A stretch of DNA of 57,362 nucleotides from an uncultured Mailhella sp. (GCA_944323575.1 CALUTB010000003.1:1-57362), one strand, 5' to 3'; positions 7,423 to 17,317 are shown, counted from the first letter of the stretch. Numbers and translations: made by a program. The notes: generated by a model from the letters alone, not told the origin.

Positions 7423-7986
7423 TTAGACGATGGGGACTCTGTGAATGGCCTCGAAGATGTTCTCATGCTGGATGCTTATGGCAAGACCCATGCTGCGGGC
7501 CTTGGCATGAAGCATCTGACGGAAGGCATTGCGGTTTATGGAAAGCGGCAGAGCCACTTCAAAGACCAGCACACATTCATTGGAGGATTCGTCGACGCGT
7601 ATGGCCTTCAGATTTTCAATGTTCACTTTCTGTTCCGCAAATACTCCGGAGATCATGGCGATGATTTCCGGTCTGTCGGAACCGTTGACGGTGACGACGA
7701 AGGGTTCGGTTTCTTCCGAGCAGGAGAAGGTGTCGGTTTCAAAAGTTCGGGCCGCCACCGTAAGGTCCATGTTGCGGGCTTCGAGACTCAGACTCACCAC
7801 GCGTTGAATGTCTTCTTCGTTCACGTCTTCCGGGGCGGATACGATGAAGATGGAAGCGAACTGACCTTTGAGGATGGTCTGACTCAGTTCTTCAATGTTG
7901 CATTTTTCTTTGGACAGTGCGCTGGAGATGGCATAGACCACGCCGGGACAGTCGCGTCCGATGACAGATATAACGATATGATTCAC
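7423..7986 (-). CDS. Double-ACT-domain regulatory protein
   Basis: 187 residues made of two ACT domains. The first (about 3-75) opens [19 protein letters not shown]; the second (about 95-170) opens [23 protein letters not shown] domains bind amino acids or similar ligands, and the two-domain layout resembles GcvR. It is the first gene of an operon with DUF711, which follows after 20 bases. The usual DUF711 partner (UPF0237) has one ACT domain of about 90 residues, so this is a longer variant. No DNA-binding or enzymatic domain is visible, so it probably senses a ligand and acts on the DUF711 protein (inference). Confidence 0.85.
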   Translation of the reverse strand: MNHIVISVIGRDCPGVVYAISSALSKEKCNIEELSQTILKGQFASIFIVSAPEDVNEEDIQRVVSLSLEARNMDLTVAARTFETDTFSCSEETEPFVVTVNGSDRPEIIAMISGVFAEQKVNIENLKAIRVDESSNECVLVFEVALPLSINRNAFRQMLHAKARSMGLAISIQHENIFEAIHRVPIV

Positions 7987-8061
7987 GGTCGCCTCGATGG
8001 GGGAGGGTTATGGCCCTGCGCAAAAATCGGTACGCGGGGCGCAGTCTCGGGAAATGTGAAA

Positions 8062-8091
8062 AGGATAGACAGGAAAAACAAGGGCCGTCAA
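8062..8091 (-). promoter_or_regulatory. Promoter of the ACT-DUF711 operon
   Basis: On the minus strand TTGACG (8086-8091), 18 bases, TATCCT (8062-8067). The implied start near 8055 gives a leader of about 70 bases before the ACT gene. Confidence 0.5.
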
Positions 8092-8126
8092 GCGCTGCGT
8101 GCCGGAAGCGATGACGGGACGGACGG

Positions 8127-8819
8127 CTAGCGTTTGTGCGTTTTGCGCCATTGCCATGGCGGCGTCGGCTTCTCATCCTGCCAGAGGCCGAGTTTCTGTT
8201 TCCTGGCCATGGCTTCTTCCAGTTTCCATGTATTGCACAGGTCGATTTTGCAGAAATAGTCGTATACCCAGGCCATGCCCGACTGTACCTGTCGCTGATT
8301 GACGGAACGTTCATCAATGCCGTCGTTGTCGCAGAGATAAACGATGGCCACGGTACGCTGGTAGTTGTCCTTGTACATGGTCTTCATGCACAAAGGAGAG
8401 TTTTTCAGCAGATCAAGAAGATGTTCGCGGGATTCTCTGCCGAAGCGCTGATTGCCTTCCGGCGCGTCCACACCGTAGAGACGGACACGCAGGGTACGGT
8501 TTTCGTCGTCTTTCAGTTCGAAGCTGTCGCCGTCGGAGACACGCACAAGACGATACTGTCGCCCATCGGGAGAGCCCGAGGTCTTTGCCGTCGTTCCGGC
8601 CCGGACATTTCCGTGCTCCTGCGTCGAGGATCGTCCGACCGGAGCACTCTTTTTCTGGGAGTTGGAGATCGTCTGTGCCGGCGGCGTGACGGGAGAAGGA
8701 CTGCCGTTGTTGTTCACATAGGCTGCCGCCAGAAGCAGGATGCACAGAATGGCTGCTTCCAGACCGTATCGGACGGGACTGCCGCCTCGTTTTGAGGGGG
8801 AGGACTTACGCTTTTTCAT
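8127..8819 (-). CDS. Staphylococcal-nuclease-like (TNase) protein, membrane-anchored or secreted
   Basis: 230 residues. A Lys/Arg-rich start is followed by one hydrophobic helix (about 20-36, LEAAILCILLLAAAYV), a signal anchor or uncleaved signal, and a Pro/Ser-rich linker. The nuclease domain (about 90-225) holds SDGDSFEL, RLYGVDAPEG and YQRTVAIVYL, giving the Asp, Arg and Glu residues typical of the active site. It would cut nucleic acids in the periplasm or outside. Four Cys in the domain could form disulfides. Its ATG overlaps the dxs stop codon (ATGA), so translation is coupled to dxs, and it is the last gene of the xseA-to-dxs run. Confidence 0.85.
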   Translation of the reverse strand: MKKRKSSPSKRGGSPVRYGLEAAILCILLLAAAYVNNNGSPSPVTPPAQTISNSQKKSAPVGRSSTQEHGNVRAGTTAKTSGSPDGRQYRLVRVSDGDSFELKDDENRTLRVRLYGVDAPEGNQRFGRESREHLLDLLKNSPLCMKTMYKDNYQRTVAIVYLCDNDGIDERSVNQRQVQSGMAWVYDYFCKIDLCNTWKLEEAMARKQKLGLWQDEKPTPPWQWRKTHKR

Positions 8820-10765
8820 TGTTCGGATGGACCGGGGACGGGCAGAAGGTCTTTTATTGCCGAGACGATGCCTGCCACATTGAGTCCCACATCGGCCCGA
8901 AGACGACGTACGGGGCCGTGGGCAATGAAGCGGTCGGGCAGACCCAGACGGCGTATCCGCAGACGCTGCAATGCGTCATGATCGGCCAGAAGTTCCAGCA
9001 CGGCCGAGGAAAAGCCGCCTAGAAGACTGTTTTCCTCCACAAGAAGCAGAGCATCATTTTCTGCGGCGAGAGCGAGGATTTGTTCTTCGGGAAGGGGCTT
9101 TACCCAGCATGTGTCGAACACGGAAGCCAGAAGCCCTGTTTTTTCCGCAACGAGGAGCGCAGCTTCCGCACAGGGGACGACACGTTGTCCGGCGGCCATG
9201 ACGCATACCTTCACATTGCCGCGCAGGAGAAGTTCACCGTGACCGGGCAGAGGATACCGGTCCTGACGCGGTTCAAGGGCCGAAGCGAATTTCGAATGTG
9301 AGGCGTCGAGTCTGCGGCCGGATCCTCGGGGATAGCGCAGGGCCACGGGACGATTCATGGAAACGGCAAGGGCGAGCGCGGAACGCAGGGCGGTTTCATC
9401 TCTCGGCGCACCAAGGGCAAGATTGGGAACGGTACGGAGCCACGAAAGATCGAAGGCTCCATGATGTGTGGGACCGTCTTCTCCGACGAGTCCCGCACGG
9501 TCGAGACACAGTGTCACGGGGAGATTCTGCAGACAGACGTCATGAATGATCTGATCGTAGGCTCTCTGCATGAACGTGGAGTAGATGGCCACCACGGGAT
9601 GGAAGCCACGGGAGGCCAGACCTGCGGCAAAGGTGACGGCGTGTTCCTCGCAGATGCCGACGTCCGCAAAGCGTTCAGGGAAGCGCGCATGAAATTCCTG
9701 AAGGCCGGTTCCATCGGGCATGGCGGCCGTGATGGCGAAGAGACGGGGATCGTTTTCGGCAAGTCTGCATAGCTCGGAGCCGAAGGCCTGACTGAAGCCG
9801 GGGCCGGAGGGCTTCCAGTCGCGGGGCTGGGGAGGCGTGCTTATCTCATCGGGAACGGACGCGGAAATGCCGTGGAAATGTTCGGGATCGTTTTCCGCCG
9901 GAGCAAAGCCCTTGCCCTTGCGCGTGCGGATGTGCAGAAGCACGGGCATGTCGAGCTGTTTGGCGGCTTCCAGATGACGCTCAAGCTGTGCGATGTCGTG
10001 TCCGTTGATGGGGCCTATGTAATTGAACTGGAAGGCCTCGAAGAGCACGCCGGGCGTAAAGAAGGATTTGAAGCTGACTTCGCCTTTTCTGATGATGTCC
10101 ACGATGGATTCGCCACAGGGCAGGCGGGAAAGGACCTTGGCGACATGCTGCTTGATGTGCATGACCGTGCTGTGGGACAGGTTGCGGCTGAGAAAGCGGG
10201 ACAGCGCGCCTGTGTTCTCGGAAATGGACATCTTGTTGTCGTTGAGAATGACGATGAGTCTGTGCCCCATGCCTCCGGCCTGATTCAGGGCTTCCAGAGC
10301 CATGCCTCCAGACAGCGCTCCGTCGCCGATGACGGCGACCACGTGTTCCTTTCCGCCCGTAAGATCGCGGGCGGCGGCCATGCCGAGCGCCGCAGAAATG
10401 GATGTGGAGGCGTGACCTACGCCGAAAGCGTCATAGGGACTTTCGGAACGGTTGGGAAAGCCGGAAAGGCCTCCGTAGCGCCGCAGCGTGTCGAAGCGTT
10501 CCGCTCTTCCCGTGAGCAGTTTCCACGGATAGCTCTGATGGCCCACATCCCAGACAATGGGATCTTTTGCCGGATCGAAACAGGAGAGCAGAGCTATGGT
10601 CAGTTCCACTACGCCGAGAGATGGGGCAAGGTGACCTCCGTTCTTCGTGACCACGCGGATGATGGTATCGCGCAGCTCCTGCGCCAGCGCCTGCTTGAGA
10701 GGGAGGGAAAGCCCCGGAATGTCCTCGGGCAGATGCAGGCTTTGAAGCAGTGGCGTGTCGATCAT
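8816..10765 (-). CDS. dxs: 1-deoxy-D-xylulose-5-phosphate synthase
   Basis: A 649-residue thiamine-diphosphate enzyme that joins pyruvate and glyceraldehyde 3-phosphate, the first step of the non-mevalonate isoprenoid pathway, and also feeds thiamine and pyridoxal synthesis. Visible are DVGHQSYPWKLLTGR, the TPP/Mg motif GDGALSGGMALEALN...NDNKMSIS, HIRTRKGKGFAPAE, and the transketolase pyrimidine domain with GICEEHAVTFAAGLA. Length and order of the three domains are normal. It lies 14 bases after ispA and its stop overlaps the nuclease start. ispA and ispG, two other isoprenoid genes, lie nearby. Confidence 0.97.
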   Translation of the reverse strand: MIDTPLLQSLHLPEDIPGLSLPLKQALAQELRDTIIRVVTKNGGHLAPSLGVVELTIALLSCFDPAKDPIVWDVGHQSYPWKLLTGRAERFDTLRRYGGLSGFPNRSESPYDAFGVGHASTSISAALGMAAARDLTGGKEHVVAVIGDGALSGGMALEALNQAGGMGHRLIVILNDNKMSISENTGALSRFLSRNLSHSTVMHIKQHVAKVLSRLPCGESIVDIIRKGEVSFKSFFTPGVLFEAFQFNYIGPINGHDIAQLERHLEAAKQLDMPVLLHIRTRKGKGFAPAENDPEHFHGISASVPDEISTPPQPRDWKPSGPGFSQAFGSELCRLAENDPRLFAITAAMPDGTGLQEFHARFPERFADVGICEEHAVTFAAGLASRGFHPVVAIYSTFMQRAYDQIIHDVCLQNLPVTLCLDRAGLVGEDGPTHHGAFDLSWLRTVPNLALGAPRDETALRSALALAVSMNRPVALRYPRGSGRRLDASHSKFASALEPRQDRYPLPGHGELLLRGNVKVCVMAAGQRVVPCAEAALLVAEKTGLLASVFDTCWVKPLPEEQILALAAENDALLLVEENSLLGGFSSAVLELLADHDALQRLRIRRLGLPDRFIAHGPVRRLRADVGLNVAGIVSAIKDLLPVPGPSEQ

Positions 10766-10779
10766 GGTAACCTTTGAAG

Positions 10780-11661
10780 CTAGTGCGTGCGGTTGACGAG
10801 ATTGCGGGCCGTTTCGCGCAGAAAATCGGCGTCCGGGCCGTGAAGAATGCCTTTAATGGCCTTTTCGGCAGCGTCGCAATGGAGGTGGGCCTGTTCGTGG
10901 GCTTTTTCCAGGCCGAGCAGGGACGGCCATGTGGCCTTGTCGCTTTCCGCGTCGTGTCTGACTTCCTTGCCCACCGTCGCTTCGTCGCCGACAACGTCGA
11001 GTATATCATCGGTAATCTGAAACGCAATGCCCAATTCACTGCCGTAGCAGCGCGCCGCATATTGCTGCTGCGGTGTCGCACCAGCAAGCAGCGCGCCGCA
11101 TTCGCAGGCGTTCGTAATCAGTGCGCCGGTTTTTTTTGCATTGAGAATGCGCAGCTCTTCCAGAGAAAGTTTTTTTCCTTCCCCTTCAAGATCCAGCATC
11201 TGACCTCCCGCCATGCCCTGCGCGCCGGAAGCCTTTGCCGTAAGCCGTACGGCCTCCAGAAGACGGTCGGCAGGGACCGCGGCCCGCAGCATGTGGCCGA
11301 AGGCGTCGGTCAGCAGGGCGTCGCCGGCCAAAATGGCCGTGGCCTCGTCGAAGGCCTTGTGGCAGGTGGGACGCCCGCGGCGCAGGTCGTCGTCGTCCAT
11401 GGCGGGCAGATCGTCATGGATGAGCGAATAGGTGTGAATCATTTCGAGACCGGCGGCGAAGGGCAGCACGGCGTCGGTCAGCTCTTCGGCACGGTTTCCC
11501 GCACAGGCTCTTGCCACGGACAGGCAGAGCATGGGGCGCAGTCTCTTGCCCCCGGCCAGAAGGCTGTAACGCATGGCCGACGAAAGGCGGGAAGGGATTT
11601 CCCTGTCAAGGAAAGCGGCGGAAAGGTACTGCTCCACCCTGTTGCGCAAATCTGCGGACAT
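10780..11661 (-). CDS. ispA: Farnesyl/geranyl diphosphate synthase (short-chain polyprenyl synthase)
   Basis: 293 residues. It condenses isopentenyl diphosphate with allylic diphosphates to C15 (possibly C20) products used for quinones and carrier lipids. The two aspartate-rich motifs are clear: IHDDLPAMDDDDLRRG and QITDDILDVVGDE. The start follows GGAGG at a good distance. In the 65 bases between xseB and this gene is a GGCCGCC/GGCGGCC hairpin (11679-11696) followed on the minus strand by GTCCTTTTGG, which may be a weak terminator or attenuator. Exact chain length cannot be decided by eye. Confidence 0.95.
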   Translation of the reverse strand: MSADLRNRVEQYLSAAFLDREIPSRLSSAMRYSLLAGGKRLRPMLCLSVARACAGNRAEELTDAVLPFAAGLEMIHTYSLIHDDLPAMDDDDLRRGRPTCHKAFDEATAILAGDALLTDAFGHMLRAAVPADRLLEAVRLTAKASGAQGMAGGQMLDLEGEGKKLSLEELRILNAKKTGALITNACECGALLAGATPQQQYAARCYGSELGIAFQITDDILDVVGDEATVGKEVRHDAESDKATWPSLLGLEKAHEQAHLHCDAAEKAIKGILHGPDADFLRETARNLVNRTH

Positions 11662-11726
11662 ATTTCCTCCAAAAGGACGGCCGCCTTCCGGCGGCCGGAA
11701 CGTCGGTTCTCGCGTGGCGGCCGGGA

Positions 11727-11957
11727 TTATTCCCCGTCCTGTTCCTGGGCGTCAAAGGGTTCTGTGCCCGCTTCGGTACACAGCCGTATGTCGTGACGGG
11801 CCTGTTCCAGCTGTTTGCGGCAGGCGGCGACATGGGCGAGGCCTTCCTTGTACAGGGCCACGCTCTCTTCGAGAGGACTGTTGCCGTTTTCCAGAGACGT
11901 CACGATGGACTGAAGGCGCGTCAGTCGTTCTTCAAAGGTGGGTTCTTTCTTTTTCAT
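11727..11957 (-). CDS. xseB: Exodeoxyribonuclease VII small subunit
   Basis: 76 residues with the family pattern FEERLTRLQSIVTSLENGNSPLEESVALYKEG, here quoted from its start and end as FEERLTRLQSIV and PLEESVALYKEG. The subunit forms a helical hairpin that binds the C-terminal coiled coil of XseA; together they degrade single-stranded DNA from both ends. The ATG overlaps the M23 peptidase stop (ATGA). The large subunit gene lies two genes upstream in the same operon, separated by the peptidase gene. Confidence 0.95.
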   Translation of the reverse strand: MKKKEPTFEERLTRLQSIVTSLENGNSPLEESVALYKEGLAHVAACRKQLEQARHDIRLCTEAGTEPFDAQEQDGE

Positions 11958-12868
11958 CGGGCGCTCCGCGTCGTTTGTTTCGGTTGTTTTTCATCAAATA
12001 TGCTGCGTGTGGGGCCTCCTACGAGCTGAGGAGGATCCAGAAACAGCGGCATGGCGTCCACGGCGACGCCTTGGACCATGAGGCCGAGATGCAGATGCGG
12101 ACCCGTCACGCGGCCCGTGGAGCCGGAGCGGCCTATGATCTGTCCTTTTCTTACGCGCTGTCCCAGCGTGACGTCAAAGGCCGAGAGGTGCGAATACGTG
12201 CTGACGACTCCCTGACCGTGGTCAACATAGATCGTGTTTCCTCCGAAATACTGAGGCTCCGCCAGAATGACGGTGCCGTCGGCCACGGCCGTGACCTTCG
12301 CGCCTTCCGGGCTGCGCATGTCAGTGCCCTTGTGCGGCGCGCGGGGCTGGCCGTTGAAGACCCGCCTTCCGCCGAAGGGGCTGGTCACGCCACCGGGAAC
12401 CGGGCGGTGCAGCGGCAGCGTCCAGGCTTTTTCCGTGCGAAGCGCCAGCGCCCGGCGGCTGTGCTCTGAGTCTCTGGCAATCTGCTTCTGTACCTCGCGG
12501 GGCGGCTCCACATACTTCGGGGCCACTTTCAGAATGCTTCTGGACCAGGGCACGGGCACGCAGCCGATGCTGAAATTCTGCTTTGTCCCGTTTACGCTCA
12601 GGGTAAGATTCCGGCGGCCTTCCGCATCAAGAGGCATGGCCAGAAGCACTTCGGTCTTCCAGATTTTCGACTCTCCCGCCTGCGGAACGGATTTGACGCG
12701 GAGCTCTTCGCCTCGCCAGGTGACGACGGCGTCAAAAGGCGCGTGGTCGGAAACGGAAACGGGGAAGGCGTGTCCCTGACTGACTCTGGCAGGAACGGCA
12801 TATTCCGCCGCAGCGGCCTGTCCGGCCAGAAGAAGAACAAAGGCGGCAAAAAGAAAAAGACGTTTCAT
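11954..12868 (-). CDS. M23-family (LytM-type) peptidase, periplasmic
   Basis: 304 residues with a cleavable signal peptide (MKRLFLFAAFVLLLAGQAAA). After an N-terminal beta-rich region, the M23 domain fills about residues 160-290, with zinc ligands in HKGTDMRSP (His-x3-Asp) and GPHLHLGL (His-x-His). All expected active-site residues are present, so it should be an active peptidoglycan endopeptidase rather than an inactive activator such as EnvC. It lies between xseA (33 bases upstream) and xseB (4-base overlap), an unusual insertion between the two exonuclease VII genes. The substrate cross-link cannot be read from the sequence. Confidence 0.92.
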   Translation of the reverse strand: MKRLFLFAAFVLLLAGQAAAAEYAVPARVSQGHAFPVSVSDHAPFDAVVTWRGEELRVKSVPQAGESKIWKTEVLLAMPLDAEGRRNLTLSVNGTKQNFSIGCVPVPWSRSILKVAPKYVEPPREVQKQIARDSEHSRRALALRTEKAWTLPLHRPVPGGVTSPFGGRRVFNGQPRAPHKGTDMRSPEGAKVTAVADGTVILAEPQYFGGNTIYVDHGQGVVSTYSHLSAFDVTLGQRVRKGQIIGRSGSTGRVTGPHLHLGLMVQGVAVDAMPLFLDPPQLVGGPTRSIFDEKQPKQTTRSAR

Positions 12869-12901
12869 GGCATATCCTTGAGAGATCCGTCGCCCCCTGC
12901 A

Positions 12902-14371
12902 TCAGCGGGAGGCATCGGTCGGCAGAGAGTCGTCGGAAACCTCGGTCACCGTACCGAGAATGCGGCCGTCGGCAAGGTGCACCGTAATCGTACGCCCGGG
13001 GGCCGTGCCGGTGACGGAGCGGAGAATCTCTCCCTTTTCATCGCAGGCCAGCGCATAGCCGCGGCGCAGCGGTTCAAAGGGATCAAGCGCCTGAAGACGC
13101 AGTTCCATGCGGGCAAGTTCCTGCTCCTGCTTCATGCCCGTCATGCGGCCGAGGGGAAGAAGGGCGGCCTTTGCGCTTTCCACGTCGCGTTCCGCCTGTT
13201 TCAGTCTGTTTTCTCCGGCATGCGCAAGGCGGAGCGAGAGCGTTTCCAGGGTGTCCGTCAGCGCTTCGGGAAGAACGGTGTCTTCGCGGAGCCTTGAGCT
13301 CAGCAGGGAGGCGCTGCGCTCCTTTTCCTCCAGTTCATGCCCGATGGCTACGTGCAGCCGTTGCGTCAGCGTCAGCAGGCGTTCTTCCTGCAGGCGCAGC
13401 CGGGCAAGCGGCGAGAGCAGCGTCAGAGAACGGGAAATATGGTCGAGAGAGAGCTGCAGCGCATCCAGTCTGCGGCGGAACGCACTTTTCAGGGCCAGTT
13501 CCATGCCGTCGACGTGCTGTTCCAGCACATGGCGTTCCTGCCAGAGAAGCTGGGCGGTGTGGCTCGGCGTGGCCGCGGCGTAGTCGGCCGTAAAGTCCGT
13601 GATGCTGTGGTCGATTTCATGGCCTATGCCCGTGAGTACGGGAATGGGGCAGCAATGCACGGCCCGGGCCACGCGCTCGTCGTTGAAGGCCCAGAGGTCC
13701 TGCACGGAGCCGCCGCCGCGGATGAGAACGACCACCTCGGCCCAGCCTTCGCTTCCCGCCCTGTCCAGCGCTTCGACGATGCGCGGCGGAGCCTCTTCGC
13801 CCTGTACGGGCACAGGAAAAATGCGTATTTCCGCTCCCAGTCCCCGGCTGGAACTGATGCGGATGAAATCCCGTATGGCGGCGCCGTTCGGCGCGGTGAT
13901 GACGACCACGCGCCCGGGATTATGCGGGATGGGGCGCTTGCGGGCCGGATCGAACAGGCCTTCGGCGGCCAGCTTCCGTTTGAGGGCCTCGAATTCCTGA
14001 TGCCACAGGCCGAGGCCGTCGGCCTGTGCCAGATCCACGATCATCTGGTACTGGCCGCGCGCACCGTACACGGTAAGACGACCGGCGCAGACGATGGTCT
14101 GGCCGTTTTCCATCGTGCGGGCCAGACTGGGACGGGGCCCGTCCTCCCATACCTCGCCGGTAAGAGGATCGAAGGTTTCGTCTTTCTGCTGCCTCCGGAA
14201 CCAGACGCAGTTCAGAAGACAGTCGTCCTCCTTGAGGGAAAAGTAGACGTGACCGGAGGACGGCCGGGAAAGATTGGTGATCTCGCCCCGGATCCATACG
14301 TACGGAAAGCGGCCTTCCACGGCCTGGCGCAGATGTTCAGTCACCTGTCGTACGCTGAGAATGGCGTCCAT
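12902..14371 (-). CDS. xseA: Exodeoxyribonuclease VII large subunit
   Basis: 489 residues, near the family norm. The N-terminal OB-fold (about 1-100) contains IRGEITNLSRPSSGHVYFSLK. The catalytic region holds VVVITAPNGAAIRDF and GGGSVQDLWAFNDE, with GIGHEIDHSITDFTADYAAATPS after it. The long charged helical C-terminal half is the coiled coil that binds XseB. It is the first gene after the proS terminator and heads the run to M23, xseB, ispA, dxs and the nuclease. Confidence 0.96.
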   Translation of the reverse strand: MDAILSVRQVTEHLRQAVEGRFPYVWIRGEITNLSRPSSGHVYFSLKEDDCLLNCVWFRRQQKDETFDPLTGEVWEDGPRPSLARTMENGQTIVCAGRLTVYGARGQYQMIVDLAQADGLGLWHQEFEALKRKLAAEGLFDPARKRPIPHNPGRVVVITAPNGAAIRDFIRISSSRGLGAEIRIFPVPVQGEEAPPRIVEALDRAGSEGWAEVVVLIRGGGSVQDLWAFNDERVARAVHCCPIPVLTGIGHEIDHSITDFTADYAAATPSHTAQLLWQERHVLEQHVDGMELALKSAFRRRLDALQLSLDHISRSLTLLSPLARLRLQEERLLTLTQRLHVAIGHELEEKERSASLLSSRLREDTVLPEALTDTLETLSLRLAHAGENRLKQAERDVESAKAALLPLGRMTGMKQEQELARMELRLQALDPFEPLRRGYALACDEKGEILRSVTGTAPGRTITVHLADGRILGTVTEVSDDSLPTDASR

Positions 14372-14420
14372 GTCGGCTGGTCCTGCAGTTCGCGGAGATT
14401 GCGGCTGGCAAAAAAAGGAA

Positions 14421-14463
14421 GAGGAAAAAACGCCGTCCGGAACGGCGGGCGTTCCGGACGGCG
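14421..14463 (-). terminator. Terminator of the rarD-ispG-proS operon
   Basis: A 14-bp stem, CGCCGTCCGGAACG (14431-14444) with CGTTCCGGACGGCG (14450-14463), followed on the minus strand by TTTTTTCC. It sits 16 bases after the proS stop and separates that operon from xseA. Confidence 0.85.
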
Positions 14464-14478
14464 CGAAAGGTCACAGGA

Positions 14479-16218
14479 TCAGCGCTTCCAGCTGTCCAGC
14501 ACGGATTGATGCCAGGCAGGGAAGGCCTGCTCGAAGCCGTCCGCGGGGAGCGTGGATTTTTCGCCGGTGCGGCGGTTCTTCACTTCCACCACACCTTGGG
14601 CGAGCCCCTTGCCGCCCACGGTGATCTGAACGGGCAGACCGATGAGATCGGCATCCTTGAATTTCACGCCGGGGCGCTCTTCGCGGTCGTCGTACAGGGC
14701 TTCCATGCCCTGAGCGGACAGGAAGGCGTCGATGGCGTCGCACTTGGCGGCCACATCGGCGTTCTTCGGATCGAGGCAGACGATGTGCGCATCGAAGGGC
14801 GCAAGCTGCGGCGGGAACATGATGCCGTGTTCATCGAAGTTCTGCTCGATGCAGGCGGCCACCACGCGGGACACGCCGATGCCGTAGCAGCCCATGATCA
14901 TGATTCTTTCCTTGCCGTTCTCGTCGAGGAATACGGCGTGCAGGGCTTCGCTGTACTTGGTGCCGAGCTTGAAGATGTGTCCCACTTCGATGCCGCGCTT
15001 GATTTCCAGCGGATGCCCGCAGCAGGGGCAGGGATCTCCGGCCACGGCATTGCGCAGGTCGGCCCATTCGATGGGCAGGGTGACGTCGCGCACGAGGCTG
15101 AGATGACGGACATGGGTGTCGGCCTTGTTGGCGCCGGCGATCCAGTCGTTGCCGGCCATGAGTTCCTTGTCGGCGTAGATCTTGTCCACGCCCTTGAGGC
15201 CGGCTGGACCGGCAAAGCCCACGGGCGCGCCGGTCATGGCCTGCACCTGGTCTGGCGTGGCGAACTGGATGTCGTCGGCGTCGATGAGGTGGGCCAGCTT
15301 GATTTCATTGAGCTCGCGGTCGCCGCGCAGCAGCACGGCCACATTCCTGCCGTCGGCCACGAAGAGCAGAGTCTTTACGAGCTTGTCGGCGGCAACGCCG
15401 AGGAAGGCGCACATCTCCTCGATGGTGTGCTGCGCAGGCGTGGAGATTTCCTCCATGGCGGGGCAGGGAGTCGTGTCCTGCACGAATTCCGTCTTGATGG
15501 GCGCGCGTTCCACGTTGGCTGCCCAGGTGCAGTCGGGCCAGTTGGTGCAGGCGGTGATGGCGTCTTCGCCGGTTTCGGCCAGCACCATGAACTCATGGGA
15601 GAAATTGCCGCCGATGGCGCCGGAGTCGGCTTCCACGGGGCGGAAATCGAGACCCATGCTGCTGAAGATCTTATGATAGGCTTCCTTCATGGAGGCGTAG
15701 CTTCTGTTCGCGCCTTCGTCGTCCATGTCAAAGGAATAGGCGTCCTTCATCATGAACTCGCGGCCGCGCATGAGACCGAAGCGGGGACGTACCTCATCAC
15801 GGAACTTGGTCTGAATCTGATACAGATTGAGAGGAAGCTGGCGATAGGACTTCACTTCGCCGCGCAGAAGGTCGGTCATGACTTCTTCATGAGTGGGGCC
15901 GAGACAGTAGTCGCGTTCATGTCTGTCCTTGAAGCGAAGAAGCTCTTTGCCGTACTTTTTCCAGCGTCCGGATTCTTCCCACAGTTCTGCGGGCTGCACC
16001 ATGGGAAGCAGCACTTCGATGGCGCCTGCGGCGTTCATTTCGCGGCGGACGATGTCCTTGGCCTTTTCCAGTGTGCGAAGCCCCAGCGGCAACCAGGTGT
16101 AGATGCCGCTCGTGAGCTTGCGTATCATGCCGGCACGAACCAGCAGTTTGTGGCTGACCACTTCGGCATCGGCGGGTGCTTCCTTCAGGGTGGGGATGTA
16201 GTAACGGCTCCAGCGCAT
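14479..16218 (-). CDS. proS: Prolyl-tRNA synthetase
   Basis: 579 residues, the long bacterial form with an inserted YbaK-like editing domain (about 230-380) that hydrolyses mischarged Ala-tRNA(Pro). Class II signatures include [24 protein letters not shown], the motif-2 region [17 protein letters not shown] and motif 3 [13 protein letters not shown]. The anticodon-binding domain is at the C-terminus. I chose MRWSRYYIP at 16218, with AAGGA 7 bases upstream; a longer frame from 16278 adds 20 residues without family likeness. It starts 10 bases after ispG and is the last gene of the operon. Confidence 0.96.
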   Translation of the reverse strand: MRWSRYYIPTLKEAPADAEVVSHKLLVRAGMIRKLTSGIYTWLPLGLRTLEKAKDIVRREMNAAGAIEVLLPMVQPAELWEESGRWKKYGKELLRFKDRHERDYCLGPTHEEVMTDLLRGEVKSYRQLPLNLYQIQTKFRDEVRPRFGLMRGREFMMKDAYSFDMDDEGANRSYASMKEAYHKIFSSMGLDFRPVEADSGAIGGNFSHEFMVLAETGEDAITACTNWPDCTWAANVERAPIKTEFVQDTTPCPAMEEISTPAQHTIEEMCAFLGVAADKLVKTLLFVADGRNVAVLLRGDRELNEIKLAHLIDADDIQFATPDQVQAMTGAPVGFAGPAGLKGVDKIYADKELMAGNDWIAGANKADTHVRHLSLVRDVTLPIEWADLRNAVAGDPCPCCGHPLEIKRGIEVGHIFKLGTKYSEALHAVFLDENGKERIMIMGCYGIGVSRVVAACIEQNFDEHGIMFPPQLAPFDAHIVCLDPKNADVAAKCDAIDAFLSAQGMEALYDDREERPGVKFKDADLIGLPVQITVGGKGLAQGVVEVKNRRTGEKSTLPADGFEQAFPAWHQSVLDSWKR

Positions 16219-16228
16219 AGGGGATCCT

Positions 16229-17317
16229 TCAGTTGTTCTGGGTAAGAAGTTTGTCGAGCTCTTCAAGAAATGCCGCAAGCAGGGCGTCTTGTCCGTTTAC
16301 GGAACGCAGAACCTTCCCCTTGCGGAAAATGACGCCTTTGTCGCGGCCTCCGGCCAGGCCGATGTCGGCCTCGCGGGCTTCTCCCGGCCCGTTGACCACG
16401 CAGCCCATGACCGCAATTTTGAGATGACTCGTGGCTGCCAGAGGATGGGACTGTACATGAGACTCCACCTTTTCGGCCATGCCGATGAGGTCGATTTCCG
16501 TGCGCCCGCAGGTGGGGCAGGAGACGATTTCCGGCCCGCGGCTGCGCAGGCCTGCGGCACGCAGGATTTCCCATGCCACGGCTACTTCCCGGACGGGATC
16601 GGCAGTGAGGGAGACGCGTATGGTATCGCCTATGCCCTCAAAAAGCAAAACACCCAGACCGACCGCAGATTTTATGGCTCCGCGCATGGGGGTGCCGGCC
16701 TCGGTGACGCCGAGATGGAGGGGATAGTCCGTTTTTTCGGCCATGAGACGATATGCGGCTATGGTGTCGGTCACGGAGGAGGATTTGAGAGAAATCTTGA
16801 TGTCGTAGAAGCCGCGTTTTTCCAGCATGCGCACATGGGAGAGCGCGCTTTCCACAAGAGCCTCCGGCGTGGGGCCTCCGCAGCGTTCCAGCAGGTTCTT
16901 TTCCACGGAGCCGCTGTTCACGCCGACACGTATGACGGCGCCGTTGGCCTTCGCCGCGGCGGCAAGGTTGTCCACGGGTCCTTCCCCGCCGATGTTGCCC
17001 GGATTGATGCGCAGTCCCCTGAGTCCCGCGTCGAGAGCGGCGAGGGCCAGACGATGATCAAAATGAATGTCCGCCACGAGAGGAACAGGAGAGCGGTCGG
17101 CGATGATTTTCAGCGCTGCCGCCGCCTTTTCATCAGGAACGGCAAGGCGCACGATTTCGCATCCTGCGTCGTGGAGTCTCGCGATCTGTTCCAGCGTGGC
17201 CGAGGCGTCGCGCGTATCGGTGTTGGTCATGCTTTGTACCGCGACGGGAGCTCCGCCGCCGATGAGCACATTGCCGAGTCTGAGTTGCCTGGTGCCGTTT
17301 CTGTGAGGGACGTTCAT
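16229..17317 (-). CDS. ispG: 4-hydroxy-3-methylbut-2-enyl diphosphate synthase (flavodoxin/ferredoxin)
   Basis: 362 residues, the two-domain bacterial form. It reduces methylerythritol cyclodiphosphate to HMBPP, the penultimate step of the pathway started by Dxs. The TIM-barrel N-terminal part is recognisable ([38 protein letters not shown]). The 4Fe-4S ligands are Cys-x2-Cys in [13 protein letters not shown] and Cys in [12 protein letters not shown], followed by the family Glu. Its ATG overlaps the rarD stop (ATGA). As a cluster enzyme it is oxygen sensitive, in keeping with an anaerobe. Confidence 0.96.
   Translation of the reverse strand: MNVPHRNGTRQLRLGNVLIGGGAPVAVQSMTNTDTRDASATLEQIARLHDAGCEIVRLAVPDEKAAAALKIIADRSPVPLVADIHFDHRLALAALDAGLRGLRINPGNIGGEGPVDNLAAAAKANGAVIRVGVNSGSVEKNLLERCGGPTPEALVESALSHVRMLEKRGFYDIKISLKSSSVTDTIAAYRLMAEKTDYPLHLGVTEAGTPMRGAIKSAVGLGVLLFEGIGDTIRVSLTADPVREVAVAWEILRAAGLRSRGPEIVSCPTCGRTEIDLIGMAEKVESHVQSHPLAATSHLKIAVMGCVVNGPGEAREADIGLAGGRDKGVIFRKGKVLRSVNGQDALLAAFLEELDKLLTQNN

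Noticed and set aside
14506..16245. A 579-codon plus-strand frame opposite proS
   Set aside because: An antisense shadow; proS is unmistakable on the other strand.
16218..16278. Longer N-terminus for proS (20 extra residues)
   Set aside because: It overlaps the ispG gene by about 50 bases and has no family likeness; the ATG at 16218 has a ribosome site.
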